Translations under genes and position numbers: made by a program | Origin: Methanobrevibacter millerae | GTDB taxonomy: Archaea; Methanobacteriota; Methanobacteria; Methanobacteriales; Methanobacteriaceae | NCBI GenBank assembly: GCA_015063005.1 | Contig: SUTF01000007.1 | Coordinates: forward strand, 62,001 to 126,000 | DNA: 64,000 bases | Direction: 5' to 3' | Part shown: positions 50,397-60,700 of the stretch, piece after piece | Position numbering within the stretch: position 1 is the first letter of the stretch | Layout of the letters: each line of letters begins with the position of its first letter | Notes under the pieces: generated by a model | Seen by the model: the letters and a program-made list of their open reading frames with translations, nothing else | Told to the model about the DNA's origin: nothing | The model's database searches: none

Positions 50397-50924
50397 ATGG
50401 ATAAGAGAGATTATGTGATAATCGGTCTTTTGGTTGTGATAATAGCAATGCTTTCATATGGTGTTTACAATTCATATATGGACTCACAGCCAGAAGTTTT
50501 TGATTTAAAAGATTATAAAGTAACTGGACCAGCAGGAAGTCATTACCATCAGGGAATTAATGGTACTGAATTTTATTTGGGTGAAAATTTTACTACACCT
50601 GTTTTTGATATTGGTATTATGGACATGAATGTGGATGATTTTTATGCAATGTTAAATTCATACAATAATGGTGAAATATCAAAAACTGAATTACTTGATT
50701 TATTTAGTGATAATCCCGAAGTGAATATGAAAGCTTTAGACTTCAATGTCGGGGACTTCAGGGGAGAGCCAGAAATAAGTATTCTATGCCAAAATCCATA
50801 TGATGGAACTAAAACTATTCTGTTGCATATGATACTTCACAATAATGATAAGGTATTTTTGGCAATTGAATTTATGGACAACCCTGTAAGTACGCAAATG
50901 TATAATTCAGTACAATTAAAATAA
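50397..50924 (+). CDS. N-terminally anchored surface protein, distinct ectodomain
   Basis: A 175-residue member of the local anchored family by its N-terminus (MDKRDYVIIGLLVVIIAMLS). The ectodomain differs: GSHYHQGINGTEFYLGENFT, then a helical, acidic region (DMNVDDFYAMLNSYNNGEIS) and a beta-rich end. No Ig-like motif is seen. GGTGAT lies before the ATG. It is followed after 9 bases by another anchored gene. Confidence 0.7.
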   Translation: MDKRDYVIIGLLVVIIAMLSYGVYNSYMDSQPEVFDLKDYKVTGPAGSHYHQGINGTEFYLGENFTTPVFDIGIMDMNVDDFYAMLNSYNNGEISKTELLDLFSDNPEVNMKALDFNVGDFRGEPEISILCQNPYDGTKTILLHMILHNNDKVFLAIEFMDNPVSTQMYNSVQLK

Positions 50925-50933
50925 TATGGTATT

Positions 50934-51533
50934 ATGGATAATAACAAATTAATAATTGCTTTGGTTGTTATATTAATTGTCATGATTGCGGCTGGAATTT
51001 TCCTTTTAAATCCGGGACATGCAAAGGTTGATTCAAGGGTCATTGTTACAAGCAATTCCACATTGCATGATGGTGATAATTTCACAATCAGACTGACTGA
51101 CTTGAACAACACTCCAATAGCTAATCAGCGTGTAAACATTACTATAATTGATGCTAATGGTGGAAAAAATCCTCAGGCTGTAACCACTGATGCAAATGGT
51201 GATGGAAGATTGCAATTGAATGGTTTGACATTGGGAAACTACACTGTAAATGTCACTTATGGAGGAAATGACAATTATACTGTTTGCAATACTACTCAAA
51301 GGTTGCAGATGACTGAAAAGGTTACTCCTCAGGCATCCACTACCAGTACAAGTTCCTCTAAGAATTATGATGATGGATATTGGGAAACAAGTATGGATGC
51401 AGATTTTGAGTATCATACAGAATATTATTCAGACGGTAATTTCCGTCAATATGATCGCTCTGGAAGGTTAGTCGGTTCAAGTTATGATGCAGACCAATAT
51501 GAAGTTGGTTCTAATGTAGGCTTTAAAATTTAA
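50934..51533 (+). CDS. N-terminally anchored Ig-like surface protein
   Basis: A 199-residue protein very like 41270 and 43758: anchor (KLIIALVVILIVMIAAGIFL, about 5-24), Ig-like domain about 31-125 (SNSTLHDGDNFTIRLTDLNN, TDANGDGRLQLNGLTLGNYT, YGGNDNYTVCN), Ser/Thr linker and a Tyr-rich acidic C-terminus. Many NxT sequons are present. Zinc-ribbon gene 51596 follows. Confidence 0.77.
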   Translation: MDNNKLIIALVVILIVMIAAGIFLLNPGHAKVDSRVIVTSNSTLHDGDNFTIRLTDLNNTPIANQRVNITIIDANGGKNPQAVTTDANGDGRLQLNGLTLGNYTVNVTYGGNDNYTVCNTTQRLQMTEKVTPQASTTSTSSSKNYDDGYWETSMDADFEYHTEYYSDGNFRQYDRSGRLVGSSYDADQYEVGSNVGFKI

Positions 51534-51595
51534 TTTTAAACTCATTTTTTCTTTTTTACTAAATTTTATTAACTCTAATTTAAATAATAGATAAT

Positions 51596-52075
51596 ATGAA
51601 GTGTCCGAATTGCAATGCAGAAACTGTTGACGGTGCAGGCTTTTGTCCTTCATGCGGTCATGAATTGAAAAACGATGAGTTAATATATTGTCCAAACTGC
51701 GGTGAGCTGACCAAGGCAAGGGCAAGCTTCTGTGCCAAGTGCGGATTCAAGTTTCAGGAAAAATACAAATCATCCGGAGTGGAAACACGTTCAGTCGAGT
51801 TCATTTGCGGATTGATAGGTTCACTCATAGGCATAATCGTAGCTCTTATCATTCTCTCTTCAGGTCTTTTGGATACGCGTTACACAGGCATTATCCTTCT
51901 TACATTGTCATGCATTGCTCTTGCAAGCACAATTTTTCTTACAAAGGACAGAAAGGTCGGTGGTGCAGTGCTTATTGTTGTGGCATTGATATTATTGGCA
52001 AACACAAACCGCTTCGGCTTTATTGAACTGATTTTTATTGCAATTGCAGGATTATTGGCAGTGTTTAGAAAATGA
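51596..52075 (+). CDS. Double zinc-ribbon membrane protein
   Basis: A 159-residue protein. Two consecutive ribbons fill residues 3-48: CPNCNAETVDGAGFCPSCG and CPNCGELTKARASFCAKCG. About five hydrophobic segments follow from 60 (FICGLIGSLIGIIVALIILS) to 155. The ribbons should face the cytosol. It follows an anchored Ig-like gene by 62 bases. The function is unknown; such ribbons often bind proteins rather than nucleic acid. Confidence 0.78.
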   Translation: MKCPNCNAETVDGAGFCPSCGHELKNDELIYCPNCGELTKARASFCAKCGFKFQEKYKSSGVETRSVEFICGLIGSLIGIIVALIILSSGLLDTRYTGIILLTLSCIALASTIFLTKDRKVGGAVLIVVALILLANTNRFGFIELIFIAIAGLLAVFRK

Positions 52076-52125
52076 CTCCTAATGGATTAATAATGTCTAG
52101 ATGAAATTATATGGGGTAGTTGTAT

Positions 52126-53301
52126 ATGAATGTTGAAAATGATGAGAAAATATTTACGAAATCTTTCTTTTTGATATTTGGAGCATTGCTTTTCACGGCT
52201 CTTGTGATGTATGCATTGATGTCAACAGTCACAGAATATGCAACTGCAATGGGTTCTTCAGCAACTATTGCGGGACTTGTATCTGGAATATATATTTTTG
52301 GAGGATTATGCTCTAGAATCTATTCCACAAATGCTTTTGATAGGATTGGCTGGAGGAAAACGGCATTAATTTTCATGAGCATTCATTTTTTATCCTGTAT
52401 TTTGTATTTTTTTGTAAACGATGTGAATTTACTTTTGATTGTGAGATTTATTCATGGAATAGGATTTGGAGCTTCATCTAATGCAATTGTTACAATAGCT
52501 TCAGTTGTTCTTCCTAAAAAGCGTTTTGGGGAGGCATTTGGTTATTTCATGATGGGAACTACTTTGGCGGTTGGCATAGGGCCGTTTATCGGAGGGTTTT
52601 CATATGATTATTTTGGTTCAAATGGCTGTTTTTTAATTGCAGCAGTATTTTCGGCTCTGGCTTTTGTTTTTATATATTTGCTTGATGTTGACAAATATGA
52701 TTGGGCCAACGGCAAAGAAACTAAAAATGATGCCGGTTATAAAGGTTTGGATAAGATTATAGAAATAGGAGCAATTCCTGCATCTTTCTTCACTGCACTC
52801 ACAGCTTTAGGTTACGTTTCAATTTTGTCTTTTTATCGGCTGTATGCGGTTGAAGTTGATTTGACAAATATTTTTTCATGGTTTTTTGTCATATATTCTA
52901 TTGTATTAGTTGCATCACGGCCAATTGCTGGTAAAATTCAGGATGCTGGCGGAGATTTGATAATATGCATTATTGGAATTATCGCACAGACTATAGGTTT
53001 GTTTATGATTGCCTGCTGGCCTTCCACGTTATCCGTTATACTTTGTGCAGTATGTCTTGCTATAGGATTCGGAACATTGAATTCTGCATGTGCAACAATT
53101 GTCACTAGAAGATCACCTGAACACCGCAATTCTTATGCCTTGTCTACATATTTCATATTTTGTGATGCGGCCGTAGGCTTTGGGCCTGCCCTTTTGGGAA
53201 GTTTTGTGTCTTCATCCAGCGGATACGCTCCAGTTTATTTCATATCATCCTTCATAACGATATTGGCATTGCCGATTTGCCTGTATGCTTTGAGAAAATA
53301 A
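52126..53301 (+). CDS. Major facilitator superfamily transporter
   Basis: A 391-residue transporter with 12 predicted segments. The loop after segment 2 reads DRIGWRKTALI (MFS motif A-like), and RFIHGIGFGASSNAIVTIAS is the segment-4 motif. The second half repeats the pattern (SRPIAGKIQDAGGDLI). The overall look is of drug:H+ antiporter-like arabinose-efflux type permeases. The substrate is unknown. ATG 52126 has GGGGTAG upstream; the TTG at 52120 is weaker. Confidence 0.92.
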   Translation: MNVENDEKIFTKSFFLIFGALLFTALVMYALMSTVTEYATAMGSSATIAGLVSGIYIFGGLCSRIYSTNAFDRIGWRKTALIFMSIHFLSCILYFFVNDVNLLLIVRFIHGIGFGASSNAIVTIASVVLPKKRFGEAFGYFMMGTTLAVGIGPFIGGFSYDYFGSNGCFLIAAVFSALAFVFIYLLDVDKYDWANGKETKNDAGYKGLDKIIEIGAIPASFFTALTALGYVSILSFYRLYAVEVDLTNIFSWFFVIYSIVLVASRPIAGKIQDAGGDLIICIIGIIAQTIGLFMIACWPSTLSVILCAVCLAIGFGTLNSACATIVTRRSPEHRNSYALSTYFIFCDAAVGFGPALLGSFVSSSSGYAPVYFISSFITILALPICLYALRK

Positions 53302-53435
53302 TGTCTGATATTATGAAAAAATTTGTTTGTCATGCTTAAAGAGGGTAATGGGTTGCAATATAGTGATTATTGGCGGTGTTTAGAAAATGAAAAAATAGTA
53401 AATTAAAAAAATAAGATTAGGAAGTTTTCAGCTTC

Positions 53436-53801
53436 CTATTTTCCTTGATAATAGAAATAGATTGTTTCTATTCCGTTTCCTTTTGAATGTTCTTCGTGAA
53501 GTGTTTTATTGTCTTTGACTAAAAAGACATCTGTAGGTCCGCTTTTTTGGTTTATTGTTACACTAGTGAAATTTAGGTCTGTTGTATTTAAATCGATTGT
53601 TTTTGAACCTTCTGTTTCAAGTGAAGAGTATTTTCCGTCAACTACAAGATCAAGTCTCCAGCTTCCTGTCGTGTTGATCTGCAGTGTGCAGTTGCCGTTT
53701 TCGTCATTCTTTGTCTCTGTGCTGCTTACTGCGGTTATGAGTGTAAGTGCACAGACCAATATGAGTAGAGTTCCTAATATTTTAAATGTTTTTTTGTTCA
53801 T
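53436..53801 (-). CDS. Small secreted hypothetical protein
   Basis: A 121-residue exported protein with signal peptide 1-23 (MNKKTFKILGTLLILVCALT). The mature part is beta-rich (GNCTLQINTTGSWRLDLVVD; TTDLNFTSVTINQKSGPTDV) with several NxT sequons; no family recognised. ATG 53801 is preceded by GGTGAT on this strand; the upstream frame extension to 53816 overlaps that site. It converges on the MFS gene. Confidence 0.66.
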   Translation of the reverse strand: MNKKTFKILGTLLILVCALTLITAVSSTETKNDENGNCTLQINTTGSWRLDLVVDGKYSSLETEGSKTIDLNTTDLNFTSVTINQKSGPTDVFLVKDNKTLHEEHSKGNGIETIYFYYQGK

Positions 53802-54195
53802 TTTATCACCTATCAAATAGCTTAGGTAATTTTTAATTTAAACATTATAATATTTAAATTATACAGTCTGATAATAATATTTAACTAACCTAATCACTGT
53901 AAATTAATGGTTATAATTATTATCTGTCTGTTTTATATTTTTAATTAATATTGAACAATTAATATTTATAACAAAGTTATACTCTGCCATATCCATTTTC
54001 TTGTATTATTTGCTTAAAAAATTGGATAAAATCCAGTATTTTAAATATGTGTGGTTATAAATTTTGTTTGGCCAAAAAATAAACCATGCATAAATTTATA
54101 AATCAAACGGTAGAAAATTAATTATAACTGTTGATGACATTAAAACAATGAAGCATTTTCAGTTTTCATGTCTTTAAATTCAATGAGGTTAAAAA
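53802..54195. promoter_or_regulatory. Divergent AT-rich spacer upstream of the beta-helix adhesin
   Basis: 394 bases without coding potential. A TATA-like CATAAATTTATAAATC is at about 54089-54104, some 90 bases upstream of the adhesin ATG, and GAGGTT lies at 54184-54189. I see no strong repeat or RNA gene here. Confidence 0.4.
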
Positions 54196-56454
54196 ATGAA
54201 TAGAAATAAAATATTTTTCATATTTTCATTGCTTTTACTTTTTATTTGTATAACATCAGTTTCGGCAATGGACAATAATGATACTCTGCTGATGGAAGAA
54301 AGTCAGATAACTGTAAGGCCGGGCGATTCAATCCAGTCGGCCATTGACAATGCCACAGCAGGAAGTACAATAATAGTTGAAAGCGGAGACTACTCAGAAG
54401 ACCTGACTGTTGACAAGGAACTATCAATCATAGGACATAATGCAAATCTCAATTCGAACCTTGCCGGGTTCACGATTCTGTCAACTGCAAACAGAACATC
54501 CATTTCAGGATTCAACATTGTCGTTTCCGATATAAACGGAACGGGAATTTCTGTAAATGCAAGCGACTGCAAAATCACGGACAACAGCATATCCGGAGGA
54601 AAAATCGGTATATCAGCCAGCCCGACAATTTCAAATTCATCAGGAATTGAAATATATATAATCAGCAATATCGAGATTCTAAGAAACAGCATTTCAGGTA
54701 TGAGCGATGCAGGAATTTCAATAATGGCTTTCAATCCGGTTGTTTCAAAAAACAATGTAAGCAACATCAAAAACAGGCGGGAAAACGGAACCGCTTCAGG
54801 GATTCTTGTAAACGGCACTGGACTCACGAGTGATGACTTGAAGGTAGTCGTAACAGACAATCGTGTTTTTAATATCGAATCGGTCAATTCCTCAGCATAC
54901 GGTCTTGACATAAGGGCGGCTTCGGTTTTCGACAACCTGACAGAGTTTGATGTTGGAGGAAATACTGCTGAAAACGTCATGGGTGCAGTTGAAGCATACG
55001 GAATCAACATTGACGTTTTTTCACTGGAATCCACCCTTCCAACACTTGATGTATGCGACATGAACATCACAGGGATTTCCTCAGGCAATTATGAAAACGC
55101 CTCAGTAACGGGAATAAGGGTTTCTGTAACGACCATAGGTCAGAATGAAAGTTCAGACACCTTCATACATGACATTCATGTCAGTAACTTAAGTGCAATG
55201 GGTGCAAACTCAGCTGTAACAGGGCTTCTTGCTTCAGGTGTGGGATGTGCAGACATCTATGCCATAAACAATAACATCACAGGCATCCGCTCATCCACAT
55301 CAATAACCGGAATATCCGGAAGATGCATAGACTACACCAACTTCATGGGATACATTGAGATTTCATCCAACAATGTCACTGACCTGAACTCTCCGAAAAG
55401 CAGGCCGATCAATGTCATGTCATTGGGTAATGTTGCCATCAACAAAAACCTTGTCTATAATGTTCCTGGTGAGAATTCAACTTATTTAACGGGTCTTCCA
55501 TTAAGCATTAACGTAAAGGAGTTCAATGTAACTATTCCGGCCAATGCAACGATAGATGAAATCATAGCCATACTTGATGCCATTTTCAACAACACCAACT
55601 TCACAATCAACGGAAACCTTTCAATGATTGGAAACAATCTTGAAGGTTCAGGTGTTGAAACAGCCTTTGCAGCCGTGATGCAGACAAGCACAATACACTA
55701 TAACCGTGCAGTGAACTTTAAGATGAATGTTTTAAAGGACAGCTCCAAACGATTCCTTCTTGATTCATACAACATTGATCCCGACATTTCCATGGAGGAG
55801 CTGGCTTATCTTCTTGCAAAGTCACAGCCTGGAGCTAAAAACTATACCGAAGAGGAGCTTAGAAACATGAGTGCCCAAATGGTTCCCCTTTTGGAAAAGC
55901 TCTTCGGCAACATGGACAGGCTGACATCCGGTGATGTCGATGCAAGATTCAACTGGTGGGGTACTAATTCAAGACCTCAGGACTCATCATTTAAAAACAA
56001 CAATGGGACAATCATATATGACCCTTGGCTTTTATTGCGCGTCAGCTCAAATCCTTCAGTGATGAGCTACGGCGATTATTCTAAGATAACCGCAGATGTA
56101 TACATTGATTCAACGGGAACTGACCACAGCTCAAACGCAAGCCAATTCTTCAGCGGACCAAGAGTGAGATTGTCCACAGATTTAGGAAGCTTCAACGGAC
56201 AAAAGTCAATTGTTCTTGATTGGATCAACGGAAGTGCCGTCAGCTATCTATACGGGGACTATTATGGCCTTGCCACAGTCCGGGCATTTGACTATGATGA
56301 GGCATTCACTACAGTGCTTATTCCGGGCGGTGAGGATTCATATTCTGACGGATATGGTGAAAAGTCATTGAAACCTGCTGGAAATCCAATAATATTGCTT
56401 TTAGGTGTCTTTTTAATGATGTTTGGATTTACAGGAGTTTATAAAAGAAGATAA
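54196..56454 (+). CDS. Parallel beta-helix adhesin-like surface protein with C-terminal anchor
   Basis: A 752-residue secreted protein. Signal peptide 1-24. QITVRPGDSIQSAIDNATAG (about 35-54) is the typical cap of a right-handed parallel beta-helix, and from 60 to ~430 short Asn/Ser/Ile-rich rungs repeat (ITDNSISGGKIGIS; VSKNNVSNI; ISSNNVTDL). A middle linker includes NWWGTNSRPQDSSFK, a common segment after such helices. The C-terminus AGNPIILLLGVFLMMFGF and KRR is an NPI-type tripartite anchor. It is a likely host- or particle-binding adhesin; many NxT/S sequons are present. Confidence 0.85.
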   Translation: MNRNKIFFIFSLLLLFICITSVSAMDNNDTLLMEESQITVRPGDSIQSAIDNATAGSTIIVESGDYSEDLTVDKELSIIGHNANLNSNLAGFTILSTANRTSISGFNIVVSDINGTGISVNASDCKITDNSISGGKIGISASPTISNSSGIEIYIISNIEILRNSISGMSDAGISIMAFNPVVSKNNVSNIKNRRENGTASGILVNGTGLTSDDLKVVVTDNRVFNIESVNSSAYGLDIRAASVFDNLTEFDVGGNTAENVMGAVEAYGINIDVFSLESTLPTLDVCDMNITGISSGNYENASVTGIRVSVTTIGQNESSDTFIHDIHVSNLSAMGANSAVTGLLASGVGCADIYAINNNITGIRSSTSITGISGRCIDYTNFMGYIEISSNNVTDLNSPKSRPINVMSLGNVAINKNLVYNVPGENSTYLTGLPLSINVKEFNVTIPANATIDEIIAILDAIFNNTNFTINGNLSMIGNNLEGSGVETAFAAVMQTSTIHYNRAVNFKMNVLKDSSKRFLLDSYNIDPDISMEELAYLLAKSQPGAKNYTEEELRNMSAQMVPLLEKLFGNMDRLTSGDVDARFNWWGTNSRPQDSSFKNNNGTIIYDPWLLLRVSSNPSVMSYGDYSKITADVYIDSTGTDHSSNASQFFSGPRVRLSTDLGSFNGQKSIVLDWINGSAVSYLYGDYYGLATVRAFDYDEAFTTVLIPGGEDSYSDGYGEKSLKPAGNPIILLLGVFLMMFGFTGVYKRR

Positions 56455-56541
56455 TTTTTCTTCTTTTATCTTTTATTTTATAATCATTAATTAATCATCA
56501 TATTAATAGGTTTATTTAGGAATTTCAATAAAGTATTATCT

Positions 56542-57025
56542 ATGTTGATAGGTCTTATTTCTGATACACATATAGGTGCAAAAAGAGGCAGTCTTCGAAA
56601 GGGTTTTTGAGATATTTCATGGTGTTGACCTGATTGTTCATGCAGGAGACATCACTCAAAAGAAAGTTTTGGATGAGCTTGGATCAATTGCACCTGTCGT
56701 TGCAGTTCTTGGAAACAATGACAAATTGGATTTGAAAATGACTGAAATCATTGAGGCGGGCAATTTCCAGATTGCCGTTAACCATGCAACAAGCTATTCT
56801 GCTGATTTTGAAAAGCTTCATAAATTTGCATGTAAAATGGATGCCGACGTTTTGATAACCGGCCATATCCACAGACCACATTGCAAAATCGTTGACGGAG
56901 TTCTTTTAGTCAATCCCGGAAGCTCAAACAGGCCGATAGAATCCGATGCGTCAGTTGCTTTAATGGAAATCTGTGACGGGCAAGAGACGGTTGATGAGAT
57001 TGAAGTAATATTCCTTGGATTGTAA
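56542..57025 (+). pseudogene. YfcE/MJ0936-type phosphodiesterase, interrupted by a +1 frameshift
   Basis: A metallophosphoesterase gene split in two frames. ATG 56542 gives MLIGLISDTHIGA and then runs to a stop after KGF; dropping one A from the run of five at 56580-56584 joins it to AVFERVFEIFHGVDLIVHAG in the next frame. Together the pieces give all metal-binding motifs: SDTH, HAGDI, LGNND, NHA and GHIHRPH. The second frame alone (from 56576) would lack the DxH motif and be inactive. It may be a true mutation or a homopolymer error. Confidence 0.8.
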
Positions 57026-57155
57026 TTTTTTTTAAATTAAGACAATTTTTGTAAATATAGAACATAAATATGAGGATAATGTTGTCTAAATTAACAATAC
57101 TTTTATCAATCATTAATATAAAAAACCATTATAAAGAATAATGTAAAGTGATATT

Positions 57156-57668
57156 ATGGATTTGGATAAAACTAAAGAAAAACTATCAGTAAAACATGAC
57201 GAAAGAAAAGTTAAATTTCAAGAGAAAAAAGAACAGCTTAAAATCAATCATGAAGAAAGAAAATTAGCATTAAAAGAAAAACACAGCGATAAAAAGATTG
57301 CTCATCACATAGAAAAGGCTATCAAAAAAATCAGCAAAGCTGAAGACGAAGCAGACAAAGACATTATCAAATTGTTGGATGCTGTAGATGAAGAAATTGC
57401 TGAAAATGAAGAAAAACCTATTGAATTCATTCTCTACAAGGCTGAAAACAACCTTGAAGAAATCCTTTTAAACACACAGCTAAAAATGCAAAAGGTTAAA
57501 AACGAATTAATCAAAAACTTTGAAAAGGATATTGTAAAAGTTGCTGAATTGGTCACCCTTGAAGAAGACCTTGCAGTCGTCAAGGATGAAATGGATGAGG
57601 TTTCAAGCATTTTAGATGAAAGAATCGACATCGAAAAGGAAACCTTAAACATCAAAGCTAAAGAATAA
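57156..57668 (+). CDS. Coiled-coil hypothetical protein, 170 residues
   Basis: A very charged, entirely helical cytosolic protein. Residues 1-60 (DERKVKFQEKKEQLKINHEE; KLALKEKHSDKKIAHHIEKA) and 60-165 (acidic) form long heptad-type helices. No domain was recognised; a spectrin-like or scaffold role is conceivable. Its codon use is biased to A-ending codons, hinting at good expression. It stands alone between the phosphodiesterase and the convergent adhesin gene. Confidence 0.66.
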   Translation: MDLDKTKEKLSVKHDERKVKFQEKKEQLKINHEERKLALKEKHSDKKIAHHIEKAIKKISKAEDEADKDIIKLLDAVDEEIAENEEKPIEFILYKAENNLEEILLNTQLKMQKVKNELIKNFEKDIVKVAELVTLEEDLAVVKDEMDEVSSILDERIDIEKETLNIKAKE

Positions 57669-57793
57669 ATTGTTGAAATCAAATTTCAATAATTTTCCTT
57701 TTTTTTACTGTATTTTGTATTTAAATATTTTTTAATTATAAACATCAAAAAACGTTTCATGAATTAAAAAAAGAAAAAAGGTTGAGAATTACC

Positions 57794-60700
57794 TCAACTT
57801 CTGATAGTTACTTTGTTTGATGTTGCAGCGCCGTTTTCATACATTGATGTGATGATGTATTCGCCTGCCATCAGTCTGATGTTTAGTCTTGCGGTTCCAT
57901 TCTCATCGGTTGTTCTGTTATAAAAGACTCCGTTGATGTTGAATGTGATGTTGACACCAGCCAGTGCTTTTCCGGTTCCGTCAAGCAATGTTGCCGCAAA
58001 CTGTGTTCCGTCCATGTATGTCATGTTAATGTCTTCTGCGCTCAGTACAGGCAATACTGTAATACTGTATGACATTTGAAGGCCGGTCAATGGGTCTATT
58101 GCTGTTAATATGTATTCTCCAGGGTTAAGGTTGATGTTTAGTCTTGCGGTTCCGTTTGCATTGGTGGTTCTGTTGTAGAACACTCCGTTGATGTTCATTG
58201 TAATGTTGACATTAGGGACAGCTTTGCCTGCACCGTCAATCAATGAAATATAGAACTGTGATTCGTTTTTATAGTATTTAATAAGATTTTCAGCCATTAA
58301 TGTAGGCAATACTGTAATCGTGTTTTCAACAGTTGCTTCGTTGTATGTTGTTTTTATTGTGTAGTTTCCAGGATTTAGGTTAATGGCTATTTTTGCTGTT
58401 CCGTTTTCATCTGAGATTCTTGTATAGTTCATGCCGTTGATTTCAAATGTCACACTTTCGTTTGCTGCACTGATTTCAGCTTCAAACCTGGAATCGTTTT
58501 TATAAATTTTAACTAAATCTTCGGTTATTATCTGATTTTTGGACTCCAGTGTGTATACTTTAAGACATACTGTCTTGTTCTCATTGGAAAAGTCAATCCA
58601 TGTGTTTGCATCACTGCTTACATAAGACATTTCAGGCAATAAGTGTTGTCTTGATTTATCTTGGAACGGAACGTTATTGCTTTTGAATACGACTTTGAAT
58701 GTGTCATTCTCTTTCACTGGGATGTTTTTGTTTAGTTTGATTGTTCTGAATCCTGCAAAGGGGCTTGTTCCGTTTTGAGTAAGTTTCAACTCGCCATTTA
58801 CATATATCTTGAACTCGTAGTCAACCCCAGTATCGTTGAAGTAGGTTCCCACTGCCGCCAGGTCTGCCTTTTCAACAGCTTTAAATTCATTGCTGTAGAA
58901 TGTGTAGTTGCTTGTGAAATTTTTAAGGCCTGAAAAATCTGTCTGATAATTGTATGTGTAGTTTTCAGTGTTTTCTATTATAAAAGCTACAGAATAATCA
59001 ATAGAGTCTTTATCTTTAGCATAAACTGATGTATCATAATAGGATATGTGTGCGTATCCGCCATCTCCCCAGTCTTTACCCCAGCTGTTTTTTATTATCC
59101 ATGCTCCGTTGCCTGGTGGGATTATATTAAATTTTTCCTTAGGGTAATTGTCATCCCATCCTATTACAGCTACTTCATGATTTGGTTCATATGTGTCGTT
59201 GTTGTATATTGAAGTTGTTTTTTCATTGTAATATTTACCGTCTCCTGCATATATAAAAGTAACTGCTCCATATTCGATAATTGCTCTTTTGATTAATTCT
59301 CCTGTTTGGTTGTAGCATAATTTGTTTTCATCTCTCTTGATTGGAATAAATAATGCATCCTGGATATGAATTTTGTTTATGCTGTCGAGTATGTCTGAAA
59401 TTTTTCCTGCCTGATCGTATATGTCATCTTCTTGAGGCAAAACACCCATCCAACTTAAGATATATCCTAATGCGTCTAGTGCAACTCCTCCTTCAAAGTT
59501 AGGTGTGGATCCGTATCTGCTGTATACCAGTCCGCTGTTTTGAACATTGTTTTCAGATAAGTCGTATACGGTTCCTGTTGCTTTTAGAAGTGCTGATTCA
59601 AGTGCTGCAATTGTACCGAATGCCCAGCAGGCACCCATTCGTCCCTGATCTTTAATTGGTGTTACCCATCCCCAGTCACGCAAGTCAAATTTGGATGGCA
59701 AGTCTGTGACGTTGATGCTGTTGTTGATTAGGGTAAGTTCAAGGCCTTCATCCGTATATGCAATCGGATAAATGCTTAATTTTGTGTAAAATTCGTCATC
59801 GTTCCATATATTGTTCTCCTCAATGAATTCCTTTGTAAAAAGTGATGATATGCTTTGCTTTGAGTTGTTGAAAAATGAATTTCTGATATATGTTGAGGTA
59901 TCATAATTATAGATTGTGTTTGGATTGAATTCACTGGAATTATCAACTTTGTTTGAAATAAAACTGCAGTTATCTATAATTGTGGCGTTCAATTCAGAAT
60001 ATATTGCTCCACCATATTTTAATGCGTTATTATCTTTGAATACAGAATCTTCAATAATCAGGTCTGAATATGATGTGTATAGTGCTCCGCCGCTAACGCT
60101 TGCTTCATTGTTTGTAAAGCTGCTGTTCAGTATGTATAAGGCACCGTTGAGGTGTAGGATTGCACCTCCAAATTCGGATTTGCAATTGATGAAATTGGAA
60201 TCGGAAATAAGCATATCTCCTGCAGTACTGTTATTTTCGAAATACATTCCTCCCATATCTGTAAATATTGCTCCTCCGTTCTTTTCACTTGAAACATTGC
60301 TGAAAATAGACTTTTCAATCACTATTCTTGTTTCATGAGGGTAATTTTTTGTCATATTGTTAAGGGGTATTCCTTTGACTGCAATTGCGCCGCCGGTCAA
60401 GCTTGAATGCAAATTATTGAACCGACAGTTTTCAACGAATAATTCTATTCCATTATAGTATAATGCCGCACCGTATTCTGATTCAATATTTTCAAATACG
60501 CAATTGTCCAATCTCACGGTTTCTGTTCTGGCATTTATGAATCCCATTTTTGTTTTTGAATTTGAAAAGACTGAGTCTTTTACAGTCAGTGATTTAGCTG
60601 ATTGTATGCGAATCCCATATCCTGAAATATTTTCCATAATACACTCATTGAGTGTTAAATTGGATGCAGAATAAATAACTGGGTCATTTATTGTGCCTGA

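Noticed and set aside
41270-51533. Anchored proteins as archaeal type IV pilins
   Set aside because: They have a hydrophobic N-terminal helix, but no prepilin peptidase site (such as KKGQ or RRGQ) precedes it and the ectodomains look like Ig domains.
54390-55088. Minus-strand frame of 232 codons inside the beta-helix adhesin
   Set aside because: It is the complement of a repeat-rich gene with a signal peptide and C-terminal anchor on the plus strand; the minus frame resembles no protein and lacks a Shine-Dalgarno.
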